The notes beneath the pieces were generated by a model. The model was not told the origin of the DNA. It saw only the letters and a list, made by a program, of their open reading frames with translations, and ran no database searches. The position numbers and the translations under genes were made by a program. From assembly GCF_013410345.1 (NCBI RefSeq), contig NZ_JACCFJ010000001.1, forward strand, positions 4,191,001-4,255,000: 64,000 bases of DNA. The letters are read 5' to 3'. The stretch comes from Saccharopolyspora hordei (GTDB lineage: Bacteria; Actinomycetota; Actinomycetes; Mycobacteriales; Pseudonocardiaceae). Positions 1-8,904 of this stretch are shown here, one piece after another (position 1 is the stretch's first letter; every line of letters starts with the position of its first letter).

Positions 1-1
1 G

Positions 2-46
2 CAGCTCAGCGCCCTGGCCCACCTGATGACCCACCGCGACCACTGA
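2..46 (+). CDS. 3' end of an upstream gene (partial)
   Basis: The frame starting at base 2 reads 14 sense codons (QLSALAHLMTHRDH) and a TGA at 44-46. It is convergent with the ATPase gene that ends at 71. The residue use is protein-like, but the piece is too short to identify; it could be chance. Confidence 0.35.
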   Translation, partial: QLSALAHLMTHRDH

Positions 47-70
47 CCGACCGCCCCGCGGGGGCCGCGG

Positions 71-1585
71 TCACCGGCGGCGGCGGTTGCCGAACAGGCC
101 CCGGGTGATCTCCCGCCCGAGGGCGCTGGCCGCGGAGCGGACGAACGAGCGGACCGCCGGGTTCTCCATCGCCTGCTGGACCAGGCCAGGGCGTTCCGTG
201 GCCGCGGCCGGTTCCTCCCGCACCGGTGCGGCGACCTTGGCCGCGAGCCGTTCGTAGGCCGATTCCCGGTCGACGCTCTCCCGGTACCGCTCCCACAGCG
301 GGGAGGAGGCCGCGTTCTCCCGCACGGCCTCCTCCCCGATCGCTCCCATCAGCGACCGCGGGGCGCGCAGCCGGGTCCAGGCGACCGGGGTCGGGGCACC
401 GGCCTCGGACAGCACCGTCACGATCGCCTCACCGGTGCCCAGCGAGGTCAGCGCCTCGTCGAGCCGGTAGTGCTCGGTGGTCGGGAACGTCTTCACCGTG
501 CGGCTCAACGCCTCCTGGTCGTCCGGGGTGAAGGCGCGGATCGCGTGCTGGACGCGGGCGCCGAGCTGGGACAGCACCGTGCCGGGCAGGTCGGTGGGCA
601 GTTGCGTGCAGAAGAAGATGCCGACGCCCTTGGAGCGGATGAGCTTCACGGTCTGCTCGATGCGCTGCAGGAACGCCTTGGAGGCGTCGGAGAACAGCAG
701 GTGCGCCTCGTCGAAGGAGAACACCAGCTTCGGGCGGTCGAGGTCGCCCGCCTCGGGCAGCTCCTCGAACAGCTCGGCCAGCAGCCACATGAGGAAGGTG
801 GAGAACAGCACCGGGTCGGACTGCACGTCGTCCAGCTCCAGCAGGTTGACCACGCCCCTGCCGTCGACCTGGCGCATCAGGTCGGCGACCGCGAGCTCCG
901 GTTCGCCGAAGAACTCCTCGCCACCGCGGGCCTCCAGGTTGGACAGCGCGCGCAGGATCACGCCCGCGGTGGCCGGCGAGACCCCGCCGACGCCCTGGAG
1001 CTCCGCCGCGCCCTCGTCGCTGGTGAGGAACTGGATCACCGCGCGCAGGTCCTTGAGGTCCAGCAGCGCCAGGCCGCGCTGGTCCGCCCAGTGGAAGATC
1101 AGGCCCAGCGTCGACTCCTGCGTCGGGTTCAGCCCCAGCACCTTGGCCAGCAGCAGGGGCCCGAAGCTGGTCACCGTCGCGCGGACCGGCACACCGCGGC
1201 CGCGAGTGCCCAGCGACCAGAACTGCACCGGGTAGCCGGTGGCTCGCCACGCGTCACCGACCTCGGCGGCGCGCTCGGCCACCTGGTCCGCGCGGCCCGG
1301 CTCGACCATCCCGGAGAGGTCGCCCTTGACGTCGGCGAGCAGCACCGGCACCCCGGCGTCGGAGAGCTGCTCGGCGAGCAGCTGCAGCGTCTTGGTCTTG
1401 CCGGTCCCGGTCGCCCCGGACACCAGCCCGTGCCGGTTCACCGTGGCCAGCGGGATGCGCACCGCTGCCCCGGCGTCGGGCACCCCGTCCACGACCACGG
1501 CCCCGAGCTCGAGGGCCGCTCCCCCGGTCGCGTAGCCCGAGGCGATCTGCCGCGCCACGTCGTCCGCCACCACGTCCTCCCGCAC
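71..1585 (-). CDS. HerA/YjgR-like ATPase (DUF853 family)
   Basis: Predicted P-loop ATPase of the HerA/FtsK-like helicase superfamily, 504 aa from a GTG at 1585. Walker A is GATGTGKT (residues 57-64), and a Walker B-like FSFDEAHLLF lies near the middle, followed by a sensor-like stretch ending in FFCTQLPTDLP. The C-terminus is basic (RRRR). This matches the DUF853 (YjgR) family, whose members are cytoplasmic ATPases of poorly defined role, perhaps in DNA processing. An in-frame start at 1645 exists, but the GTG at 1585 follows an AGGAC a suitable distance upstream and removes an unlikely N-terminal tail. It is divergent from the SDR gene at 1819. Confidence 0.85.
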   Translation of the reverse strand: MREDVVADDVARQIASGYATGGAALELGAVVVDGVPDAGAAVRIPLATVNRHGLVSGATGTGKTKTLQLLAEQLSDAGVPVLLADVKGDLSGMVEPGRADQVAERAAEVGDAWRATGYPVQFWSLGTRGRGVPVRATVTSFGPLLLAKVLGLNPTQESTLGLIFHWADQRGLALLDLKDLRAVIQFLTSDEGAAELQGVGGVSPATAGVILRALSNLEARGGEEFFGEPELAVADLMRQVDGRGVVNLLELDDVQSDPVLFSTFLMWLLAELFEELPEAGDLDRPKLVFSFDEAHLLFSDASKAFLQRIEQTVKLIRSKGVGIFFCTQLPTDLPGTVLSQLGARVQHAIRAFTPDDQEALSRTVKTFPTTEHYRLDEALTSLGTGEAIVTVLSEAGAPTPVAWTRLRAPRSLMGAIGEEAVRENAASSPLWERYRESVDRESAYERLAAKVAAPVREEPAAATERPGLVQQAMENPAVRSFVRSAASALGREITRGLFGNRRRR

Positions 1586-1725
1586 GCCGTTGCCGTCCTG
1601 GTTCGAGCATGCGGCCCGGGCCTCCGGCACGCCCCGGTCGACCACCCGGACGAGTGAGGAGCGCGACGGCGTCTACCTCGCCGGACAGCGGCCGTCAACC
1701 CTGGTCCGCAGGGCCGGACGCTCCC

Positions 1726-1756
1726 TTGACAGCGTGGTCCACTGCACGCCTAGAGT
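1726..1756 (+). promoter_or_regulatory. Candidate SigA-type promoter of the SDR gene
   Basis: TTGACA at 1726-1731 and TAGAGT at 1751-1756, with a 19-nt spacer, lie about 60 nt upstream of the SDR start. The -35 box is a perfect consensus; the spacer is slightly long. Confidence 0.55.
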
Positions 1757-1761
1757 GCAGT
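1741..1761 (+). promoter_or_regulatory. Dyad operator over the -10 box
   Basis: Perfect inverted repeat ACTGCAC / GTGCAGT separated by 7 nt, with the -10 hexamer partly in the loop. A protein bound here should block RNA polymerase. The regulator is unknown; neither neighbouring gene encodes one. Confidence 0.5.
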
Positions 1762-1818
1762 CGGACGGTCGCGTCAGGTGTCGAACCGGTCCACTGTGGA
1801 GCACCAGGAGGCAGCCCG

Positions 1819-2574
1819 TTGCACGAGGTTCGCACGGCCATCGTCACCGGCGCGGGATCCGGCATCGGGTTCGCCACCGCCGTCGCGCTCGCCCGCGAGG
1901 GTTACCGGATCGTGGCCGTCGACGTCGCCGCCGACGGGACCGAGCGGGCCGCGGCGGCGGTCGCCGAGGCCGGTTCCGAGGCGCTGCCTGCCGCGCTGGA
2001 CGTGCGCGACGCGGAGGCCTTCGAGGCCGCCGTGGACCGCGCCGAGCAGCACTTCGGCGGGCCCCCGCAGCTGCTGGCCAACATCGCCGGGATCGGGGTC
2101 GCCGCGCCGCTGACCGAGACCAGCCGCGCCGACTGGGACGCGGTGATCGGCGTGAACCTGACCGCGCTGTTCGAGACCTGCCGCATCGTGCTGCCCCGGA
2201 TGGTGGCGGCCGGCGGCGGATGCATCGTCAACGTCGCCTCGGTCGCCGGGGTGGTCGGCGTGCGCAACCGGGCCGCCTACTGCGCCTCCAAGGCCGGGGT
2301 CATCGGGCTCACCCGCTCCATCGCCGTCGACTACGCCGACCGCGGCATCCGGGCCAACGCGATCTGCCCCGGCACCGTCGCCAGCGAGTGGATCGGCAAG
2401 ATCCTGGCCGACGCGCCGGACCCGGCCGCCGCGCGCAAGGCGATGGAGGAGCGCCAGCTGGACGGCCGGATGGGCACCCCCGCGGAGGTCGCGGAGGGCA
2501 TCGTCTACCTGGCCGGGGCGCGCTTCGCCAACGGCAGCGCCTTCGTCCTGGACGGCGGCATGACCGCCATCTGA
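1819..2574 (+). CDS. SDR family NAD(P)-dependent oxidoreductase
   Basis: Classical short-chain dehydrogenase/reductase, 251 aa. The N-terminal cofactor motif TGAGSGIG, an NIAG segment, catalytic Ser in NVASVAG and the YCASK active-site Tyr/Lys pair are all visible, followed by the usual CPGTV loop and a C-terminal FVLDGG. The start is a TTG at 1819, seven bases after a perfect AGGAGG (1806-1811); the frame stays open to 1609, but that extension is not protein-like. It sits about 80 bp upstream of larE on the same strand, so co-transcription is possible. Its substrate cannot be told; a hydroxy-acid or sugar alcohol would suit the neighbouring nickel-pincer genes, but that is speculation. Confidence 0.88.
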   Translation: MHEVRTAIVTGAGSGIGFATAVALAREGYRIVAVDVAADGTERAAAAVAEAGSEALPAALDVRDAEAFEAAVDRAEQHFGGPPQLLANIAGIGVAAPLTETSRADWDAVIGVNLTALFETCRIVLPRMVAAGGGCIVNVASVAGVVGVRNRAAYCASKAGVIGLTRSIAVDYADRGIRANAICPGTVASEWIGKILADAPDPAAARKAMEERQLDGRMGTPAEVAEGIVYLAGARFANGSAFVLDGGMTAI

Positions 2575-2657
2575 GCGCGTCCCCCGCCCGCGGCGGTGGG
2601 ATCGTGCAGTCCCGGGACGACGGCAGGACCCTGTTCGGCACTGGAAGGAGCAAGCCC

Positions 2658-3482
2658 GTGAGCGCGTCCGAACTCGACCGGCTCCGGCAGCGGATCAGCG
2701 AGGAGGACGGCCTGGTCGTGGCGTTCTCCGGCGGGGTCGACTCGGCCCTGCTGGCGGCCGTGGCGCACGAGGTGCTCGGGTCGCGGATGCTGGCCGTCAC
2801 CGCCGTCTCGCCCAGCCTTGCCAGCGCGGAGCGCCGCCAGGCCAAGGAGTTCGCCCGGGACCGCGGCTTCGCGCACGTCGAGGTCTGCACCGACGAGGCC
2901 GAGCGGCCCGAGTACGCGGCCAACGACGGCAACCGCTGCTTCCACTGCAAGTCGGCCCTGTTCGACGCGGTCGAACCGCTGGCGGCGGCGATGGGCGCCC
3001 GCATCGCGCTGGGCACCAACCTCGACGACCTCGGCGACCACCGCCCGGGCCAACGGGCCGCCGCGCAGCGCGGCGCCATCGCACCCATGGTGGACGCCGG
3101 GCTGACCAAGGAGGCGGTCCGCCGGGTGAGCCGCGAGCTCGGCCTGGCCACCGCCGACAAGCCCGCCGCCGCCTGCCTGGCGTCCCGCGTCGCCTACGGC
3201 GACCCGGTGACCCCGGAGGTGCTCGCGCGGGTCGAACGCGCCGAGGACGCCGTGCACGCGCTGGGCTTCGAGGTCTGCCGGGTGCGCGCGCACGGCCACG
3301 GCACCGTCGCCCGGCTGGAGCTCCCGGAGGCCGACTTCGACCGCGCCGCCGCCCGGCGCGGCGAGCTGGACCGGGCGGTGCGCGAGGCCGGGTTCCAGTT
3401 CTGCGCCCTCGACCTCGGCGGGTTCCGCAGTGGACGGATGAACGCCCTGCTGCCGCTGCTACCGGTGCGGACCGCGTCATGA
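2658..3482 (+). CDS. larE: LarE, sulfur transferase for nickel-pincer cofactor
   Basis: ATP-dependent sacrificial sulfur transferase, 274 aa. It converts the LarB product to its dithio form in synthesis of the nickel-pincer nucleotide used by lactate racemase-type enzymes. The PP-loop SGGVDS lies at residues 24-29. A Cys in ACLASR (residue 173) is at the position of the sacrificial cysteine of the Lactobacillus enzyme; that assignment is by position and motif. An extra CFHC pair lies at 94-97. The GTG start follows GAAGGAG. The TGA stop overlaps the larB ATG (ATGA). Confidence 0.88.
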   Translation: MSASELDRLRQRISEEDGLVVAFSGGVDSALLAAVAHEVLGSRMLAVTAVSPSLASAERRQAKEFARDRGFAHVEVCTDEAERPEYAANDGNRCFHCKSALFDAVEPLAAAMGARIALGTNLDDLGDHRPGQRAAAQRGAIAPMVDAGLTKEAVRRVSRELGLATADKPAAACLASRVAYGDPVTPEVLARVERAEDAVHALGFEVCRVRAHGHGTVARLELPEADFDRAAARRGELDRAVREAGFQFCALDLGGFRSGRMNALLPLLPVRTAS

Positions 3483-4147
3483 GCGGTTTCACCGACCTCG
3501 GGTACGCGCGGGTGGACACCGACCGGGAGGTCCGCCAGGGCCTGCCGGAGGTGGTCTACGCGCCCGGCAAGCGGCCGGAGGAGATCACCGGCATCGTCAC
3601 CGAGCTGCTCGCCCGCAGCACCGGGCCGGTCCTGGTGACCCGGGTGGAGGCCGACGTCGCCGCGCAGGTCGACGTGCCCGGCGGCAGCTACGACGAGACC
3701 GCGCGCGTGCTGGTGTGGCGGCCCGCGCCGCCCGGCTCGTTCCGGGTGTGCCTCGCCACCGCGGGCACCGCGGACTGGCCCGTCGCCGCCGAGGCCGAAG
3801 CGGTGTGCACCGCGATCGGGCTGACCGTCGACGTCGTGCGCGACGTCGGGGTGGCCGGCCTGCACCGGCTGCTGGCCGTCCGCGAACAGCTGGAGCGGGC
3901 CGACGCGGTGATCGTGGTGGCCGGGATGGAGGGCGCGCTGGCCAGCGCGGTCGGCGGCCTGGTGGAGTGCCCGGTGATCGCGGTGCCCACCTCGACCGGC
4001 TACGGCGCCGCGCTGGAGGGCGTGACGGCCCTGCTGGCGATGCTGACCTCGTGCGCGGCCGGCTTGACAGTGGTCAACATCGACTCCGGCTTCAGCGCGG
4101 CGATGGCCGCGCACCGGCTGGCCCGCACCACGGCGAGGCGCCGGTGA
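3479..4147 (+). CDS. larB: LarB, nickel-pincer cofactor carboxylase/hydrolase
   Basis: LarB carboxylates the pyridinium ring of nicotinic acid adenine dinucleotide and hydrolyses the phosphoanhydride, the first step of nickel-pincer nucleotide synthesis. The C-terminal half resembles PurE/AIR carboxylase: GTADWPVAAEA, RDVGVAGLHR, VVAGMEGALASAVGG and PVIAVPTSTGYG are hallmark stretches. At 222 aa it is of usual size. The start is coupled to larE by an ATGA overlap and the stop overlaps the larC start, so the three proteins are made together. Confidence 0.93.
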   Translation: MSGFTDLGYARVDTDREVRQGLPEVVYAPGKRPEEITGIVTELLARSTGPVLVTRVEADVAAQVDVPGGSYDETARVLVWRPAPPGSFRVCLATAGTADWPVAAEAEAVCTAIGLTVDVVRDVGVAGLHRLLAVREQLERADAVIVVAGMEGALASAVGGLVECPVIAVPTSTGYGAALEGVTALLAMLTSCAAGLTVVNIDSGFSAAMAAHRLARTTARRR

Positions 4148-5286
4148 TCCTCTGGTTGAACCCGGTCACCGGGGTCTCCGGTGACATGCTGCTGGGAGCG
4201 CTGCTCGGGTTGGGTGCCCCGCTGGACGAGGTGCGCGCGGCGGTCGAGTCGACCGGGCTGCCGGGGTGGCGGTTGCGCGCCGAGCGGGTCCAGGTCGACG
4301 GCATCGCGGCGACCCGGGCCGTGGTCGAGGTCGAGGACACGAGCACCGAACGGCACGCCGCGGAGCTGCTGGACCGCGTGCGGCAGGCGCGGCCGGAACC
4401 GGTCGCGGACCTGGCCGCGGCGGCCGTGCGGGCCATCGCCGAGGTGGAGGGCGCGCTGCACGACCGGCACCCCGACGAGGTGCACCTGCACGAGATCGGC
4501 GGGCTGGACACCGTGGTCGACACGGTCGGGGTGGCCGCCGCGCTGCACGCGCTGGGCGTCACCGCGGTGCACTCGGCTCCGCTGGCGCTGGGCAGCGGCA
4601 CGGTCCGCTGCGCGCACGGCGTGCTCCCGGCGCCCGCCCCGGCGACGTCCCGGCTGCTGCGCGGTGCGGCGGTCGTCGGCACCGACCTCCCCGGCGAGAC
4701 GGTGACACCGACCGGCGCCGCGCTGCTGGCAGCCGCCGGGACCGCCTACGTCCCGCCGCCGGCGATGGTGGTGCGGGAGACCGCCCACGGTGCGGGCACC
4801 CGCCGCTTCCCGCAGCGGCCCAACGTGCTCTCGGCGACCCTCGGTGAGCCGCTGACCGCCGAGCCCGCCGAACCGATGGTGGTCCTGGAGTGCAATGTGG
4901 ACGACGTGACCGGCGAGCTGCTCGGCCACGTCCTCGACCGCGCGTTGCGCGCCGGTGCGGCCGACGCCTGGACCACCCCGTCCACGACGAAGAAGTCGCG
5001 GCCCGCCCACGTGCTGCACGTGCTGTGCCACCCGCACCAGGAAGCGAGGCTGGCCGAGCTCGTGCTGGCCGAGACCGGCAGCCTCGGCGTCCGCAGCCAG
5101 CCGGTCACCCGCCGCGCGCTGCCCCGGCGCACCACGACGGTCACCGTCGAGGGCCACGAGATCCGGATCAAGCACGGGCCGTGGCACGCGAAGCCGGAGC
5201 ACGACGACGTGGCGGCCGCGGCCGAGGCGCTCGGCCTGCCGCTGCGGACCGTCGCGGCCCGGGCGCTCCGCGAGCTCCACTCCTGA
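4144..5286 (+). CDS. larC: LarC, nickel insertion for nickel-pincer cofactor
   Basis: LarC is the CTP-dependent cyclometallase that inserts nickel into the pincer ligand. This protein has 380 aa, with the N-terminal signature NPVTGVSGDMLLGALLGLG, the conserved EVHLHEIGGLDTVVDTVG and the C-terminal ECNVDDVTGE followed by TTPSTTKKSRPA. It is one uninterrupted frame, whereas some bacteria make LarC through a programmed frameshift between larC1 and larC2. The GTG start at 4144 overlaps the larB stop. No larA racemase gene lies in the window. Confidence 0.93.
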   Translation: MILWLNPVTGVSGDMLLGALLGLGAPLDEVRAAVESTGLPGWRLRAERVQVDGIAATRAVVEVEDTSTERHAAELLDRVRQARPEPVADLAAAAVRAIAEVEGALHDRHPDEVHLHEIGGLDTVVDTVGVAAALHALGVTAVHSAPLALGSGTVRCAHGVLPAPAPATSRLLRGAAVVGTDLPGETVTPTGAALLAAAGTAYVPPPAMVVRETAHGAGTRRFPQRPNVLSATLGEPLTAEPAEPMVVLECNVDDVTGELLGHVLDRALRAGAADAWTTPSTTKKSRPAHVLHVLCHPHQEARLAELVLAETGSLGVRSQPVTRRALPRRTTTVTVEGHEIRIKHGPWHAKPEHDDVAAAAEALGLPLRTVAARALRELHS

Positions 5287-5411
5287 CCGGCGGCCCCGCC
5301 ACCTGGTCAGCCGGGCCGCGCGCGCCGCTCGTCGAGCAGCGGGTGGTGGTCGCCCCGGCCGGGGCGGGCCGACGAGCGCGCGCGGGCCCGCCGTGCCACA
5401 CTCCCCGGGCC

Positions 5412-5792
5412 ATGGACTGGCGACGAGCGATGGCGTGGGTCGACAGGTACGAGCGGGCGTGGCGCACCCCGGGCGTCGACGTCCTCGCCGAGCTGTTCAC
5501 CCCGGACGCCACCTACCAGCAGGCCCCGTACCGGCAACCGGTCGTCGGGCTGCCTGCCCTCGCGCGGATGTGGGAAGCCGAGCGCACCGGGCCGGACGAG
5601 CGGTTCGCGATGACCGCCGCCCCGGTGGCGCTCGAGGGCGACACCGCGGTCGTCCGCGTCGAGGTCCGCTACGGCGACCCGGTGACCCAGGAGTACCGCG
5701 ACCTGTGGGTCGTCCGGTTCGCCGCGGACGGCCGGTGCCGGGCCTTCGAGGAGTGGCCCTTCTGGCCCGGCGGGGACTACCGCCCGGGCTGA
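5412..5792 (+). CDS. SnoaL/NTF2-like fold protein
   Basis: A 126-aa protein of the nuclear transport factor 2-like superfamily: an N-terminal helix (MDWRRAMAWVDRYERAW), LAELFTPDATYQQAP, GLPALARMW, and strands ending in RCRAFEEWPFWPGG. Such proteins are small-molecule binding proteins or isomerases; the function cannot be inferred here. It follows larC by 125 bp. Its last 16 bases overlap the convergent molybdenum subunit gene. There is no clear ribosome-binding site before the ATG. Confidence 0.75.
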   Translation: MDWRRAMAWVDRYERAWRTPGVDVLAELFTPDATYQQAPYRQPVVGLPALARMWEAERTGPDERFAMTAAPVALEGDTAVVRVEVRYGDPVTQEYRDLWVVRFAADGRCRAFEEWPFWPGGDYRPG

Positions 5793-7921
5793 GCGCCCCA
5801 CCCCCTGCGCGGGGCCGGCACCTGCAGCTCCGGGGTCAGGAAGCGGTCCAGCGTCAGCGGCAGGTCCCGGACCCGGACACCGGTGGCGTGGTGCGCCGCG
5901 TTGGCGATCGCCGCCGCCGTGCCGACGATGCCGAGCTCGCCGATCCCCTTGGTGCCCATCGGGTTCACGTACGGGTCGTGCTCCTCGACGAAGCGCACCT
6001 CGATCTCGCCGACGTCGGCGTTGGTGGCGATGTGGTACTCGGCGAAGTCGTGGTTGACCACGTGGCCGTAGCGCGGGTCGACCACGCTGTGCTCGTGCAG
6101 CGCCATGGACAGCCCCATGGTCATCCCGCCGAGCAGCTGCGAGCGGGCCGTCTTGGGGTTGACGATCCGGCCGGCCGCGAAGACCCCCACCATCCGCGGG
6201 ACCCGCACCTCCCCGGTGTCGGCGTGCACCCGGACCTCGACGAACTGGGCGCCGAAGCTGTGCATCGCCAGCTGCCCGGCGTAGGGGTTGTCCGGCAGCG
6301 CGCCCGTGACCTCCACGCCTTCGTCCGGGACCGCCTCGCCCTCGGGCAGCTGGTCGCGCAACCGGCGGGCCGCGTCCACGATCGCCGAGCCCCAGCAGGT
6401 GATCCCGGTCGAGCCCCCGGCGCCGGAGGCGTAGGGCAGGTCGGTGTCGCCGATGCTGAGCTGCACGCGGGAGATGTCCACGTCCAGCGCGTCCGCGGCG
6501 ATCTGGGTCAGCGCCGTCCACGCACCGGTGCCGATGTCGGCCGCGCCGAGGAGCACCCGGTACCGGCCGTCCGGCCGGGCCTGGATGGTGGCGTGCGTGC
6601 CGGGCATGGTGAGCACCGGGTAGGTCGAGGCCGCGACCCCGGTGCCGACCAGCCACCGGCCGTCGTGGGTGGACCGCGGCCGGGGGTCGCGCTGCGCCCA
6701 GCCGAAGCGCTCCGCGCCCTCGCGCAGGCAGGCGACCAGGTTCCGGCTGGAGAACGGGCGCCCGGTGTCCGGGTCGGTGTCGGGTTCGTTGCGGATGCGG
6801 AACTCCACCGGGTCCAGCCCGCAGGCGATGGCCATCTCGTCCATCGCCACCTCCAGGCCGAACATGCCGGGGCACTCGCCCGGCGCCCGCATCCACGACG
6901 GCACCGGCACGTCGAGCTCGGCGACCCGGTGGGTGGTGCGGCGGTTCGGCGCGGCGTACATGGTGCGGGTGGGCACCGCGGTCTGCTCGACGAACTCCTT
7001 GATCCGGGAGGTCTGCGACACCGCGTCGTGGCTGATCGCGGTGAGGTGGCCGGAGGGGTCGGCGCCCAGCCGGACGCGCTGCAGGGTGCCGGTGCGGTAG
7101 CCGACGACGGTGAACATCTGCTGCCTGGTCAGCACCAGCTTCACCGGCCGCGGCGCGACCTGCCGCGCGGCCATCGCCGCCAGGACCACGTGCGCGTGCG
7201 GCAGCCCCTTGCAGCCGAAGCCGCCTCCGGTGTGCGGGCACACCACGTGGATGCGTTCCCGGTCCAGTCCGAAGATCGTCGCGATGCTGTCCCGCACCCA
7301 GTGCACGCCCTGCGTGGAGTCGTAGAGGGTGAGGTCGCCGTCGGTCCAGACCGCGATGGTGGCGTGCGGTTCCAGCGGGTTGTTGTGCTCCTGCGGCGTG
7401 GTGTAGACCTCGTCGAGCGTCACGGCGGCGCTGGTCAGCGCGGCGTCCACGTCGCCCTCGGAGGTGTCGGTCTGGAACCCGCCGTTGACCAGCTCGGGCC
7501 TGACCAGGTCGGGCCGGGCCGGGTGCAGGTCGACGTCGTGCTCCCGCTGCTCGTAGTCGACGTGCACCAGGTGCGCCGCCCGCCGCGCGGCCTCAGGGCT
7601 CTCGGCGAGCACCGCGCCGATGATCTGGTCGCGGAAGGCGACCTCCGGGGTCTGCAGGATGGTCAGCTCGGCGTCCTGCTCTGGGACCAGGTGCGGGGCG
7701 TTGAGGTGTGTGAGCACCCCGGCCACCCCGGGTTCGGCCATCGCCTCGGAGGTGTCGATGCCGGTGATCCGGCCCAGCGGGATCTCCGCCTGCAGCAGGT
7801 GGGCGTGCAGCGGCCGGTCGACCGGGTGCTCCGCCGCGTACAACGCTGTGCCGCGGACCTTCTCCGCGCCTTCGAGGCGGTCCACCGGGGCGCCGATGGC
7901 CCTGGTCGTCGTCGCGGTCAT
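5777..7921 (-). CDS. Molybdopterin-binding subunit of xanthine/aldehyde dehydrogenase family
   Basis: Large catalytic subunit, 714 aa, of a three-subunit molybdenum hydroxylase that oxidises aldehydes or N-heterocycles. An a/b hammerhead domain is N-terminal; then come TQGVHWVRDSIA, the glycine-rich molybdopterin loop TGGGFGCKG, RAPGECPGMFGLE, and near the end KGIGELGI, whose Glu is the catalytic base of this family. Domain order and the partner subunits resemble PaoC (YagR). The ATG at 7921 overlaps the stop of the FAD subunit gene (ATGA). The 3' end overlaps the convergent SnoaL-like gene by 16 bp. Confidence 0.92.
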   Translation of the reverse strand: MTATTTRAIGAPVDRLEGAEKVRGTALYAAEHPVDRPLHAHLLQAEIPLGRITGIDTSEAMAEPGVAGVLTHLNAPHLVPEQDAELTILQTPEVAFRDQIIGAVLAESPEAARRAAHLVHVDYEQREHDVDLHPARPDLVRPELVNGGFQTDTSEGDVDAALTSAAVTLDEVYTTPQEHNNPLEPHATIAVWTDGDLTLYDSTQGVHWVRDSIATIFGLDRERIHVVCPHTGGGFGCKGLPHAHVVLAAMAARQVAPRPVKLVLTRQQMFTVVGYRTGTLQRVRLGADPSGHLTAISHDAVSQTSRIKEFVEQTAVPTRTMYAAPNRRTTHRVAELDVPVPSWMRAPGECPGMFGLEVAMDEMAIACGLDPVEFRIRNEPDTDPDTGRPFSSRNLVACLREGAERFGWAQRDPRPRSTHDGRWLVGTGVAASTYPVLTMPGTHATIQARPDGRYRVLLGAADIGTGAWTALTQIAADALDVDISRVQLSIGDTDLPYASGAGGSTGITCWGSAIVDAARRLRDQLPEGEAVPDEGVEVTGALPDNPYAGQLAMHSFGAQFVEVRVHADTGEVRVPRMVGVFAAGRIVNPKTARSQLLGGMTMGLSMALHEHSVVDPRYGHVVNHDFAEYHIATNADVGEIEVRFVEEHDPYVNPMGTKGIGELGIVGTAAAIANAAHHATGVRVRDLPLTLDRFLTPELQVPAPRRGWGAQPGR

Positions 7922-8904
7922 CGTGGCACCCCCGAGAGGTCGGACAGCACGCCGACGATCAGGTTGCGCGCCAGCGGGACCTTGAACTGGTTGCCGGGCA
8001 GCGGTTGCGCCGCGGCGAGCTCGGCGTCGGCGGCCTGGCGGAACGCCTCCTCGGTCGGCTCGGCGCCGCGCAAGGCGGCCTCGGCCTCGGTGGCCCGCCA
8101 GGGCTTGTGCGCGACCCCGCCCAGCGCCAGCCGGACGTCGCGCAGCACGCCATCGGCGAGGTCGACCGCAGCGGCCACCGACACCAGCGCGAACGCGAAG
8201 GACGCGCGGTCGCGCACCTTGCGGTAGCGGGACCTGGTGGAGGGGCCGAGCAGCGGGACGTCGATCGAGGTGATGAGCTCGCCGTGCTCCAGGACGGTGT
8301 CCCGCTGCGGTTCGTCGCCGGGCAGCCGGTGCAGGTCCACCAGCGGGATCGCCCGCGGCCCGGACGGGCCCTCGGTGTTCACCACGGCGTCGAGGGCGGC
8401 CAGCGCCACCGCCATGTCCGAGGGGTGGGTGGCGATGCACGCGCTGGACGCGCCGAGGACGGCGTGCTCGCGCTGGAACCCCTCACGTGCGGCACAGCCG
8501 GTGCTGGGTTCGCGCTTGTTGCAGGCCGCGGTGACGTCCTGGAAGTACGGGCACCGGGTGCGCTGCAGGAGGTTGCCACCGGTCGTGGCGAGGTTGCGCA
8601 GCTGCCCCGACGCGCCGGCCAGGACCGCCTGCGACAGCACCGGGAACCGCTGCCGGACCACCTCGTTCGCGGCCAGCGCGCTGTTGGTGACCGCCGCGCC
8701 GATCCGCACGGAGTCCGGGTGCTCCTCGACCCGGTCCGAGGTCAACTGCCGGACGTCGACCAGCAGGTCCGGCACCTCGACCTCGAGCTTCATCAGGTCG
8801 ACCAGGTTGGTGCCACCGGCCAGGTACTCGGCGCCGGGCCGGTCGGCGAGCGTGCTCACCGCGCTCGCGACGTCCGGGACGTGCTGGTACTGGAACGGTC
8901 TCAT
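7918..8904 (-). CDS. FAD-binding subunit of molybdenum hydroxylase (PaoB-like)
   Basis: A 328-aa FAD subunit. The YLAGGTNLVDLMK pyrophosphate loop (28-40) and ATTGGNLLQRTRCPYF (107-121) are typical of the family. Cys118, Cys128 and Cys137 in RTRCPYF, AACNK and TGC mark the extra [4Fe-4S] insertion known from PaoB/YagS, absent from ordinary xanthine dehydrogenase FAD subunits. This supports a periplasmic aldehyde oxidoreductase-type enzyme by homology, although no export signal is visible on the iron-sulfur partner. Both ends overlap neighbours by four bases, so translation is coupled across the operon. Confidence 0.92.
   Translation of the reverse strand: MRPFQYQHVPDVASAVSTLADRPGAEYLAGGTNLVDLMKLEVEVPDLLVDVRQLTSDRVEEHPDSVRIGAAVTNSALAANEVVRQRFPVLSQAVLAGASGQLRNLATTGGNLLQRTRCPYFQDVTAACNKREPSTGCAAREGFQREHAVLGASSACIATHPSDMAVALAALDAVVNTEGPSGPRAIPLVDLHRLPGDEPQRDTVLEHGELITSIDVPLLGPSTRSRYRKVRDRASFAFALVSVAAAVDLADGVLRDVRLALGGVAHKPWRATEAEAALRGAEPTEEAFRQAADAELAAAQPLPGNQFKVPLARNLIVGVLSDLSGVPR

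Noticed and set aside
4955-8227. A 1090-aa plus-strand frame
   Set aside because: Runs antisense to the molybdenum hydroxylase subunits and is rich in Arg/His/Asp repeats with no domain; GC-bias artefact.
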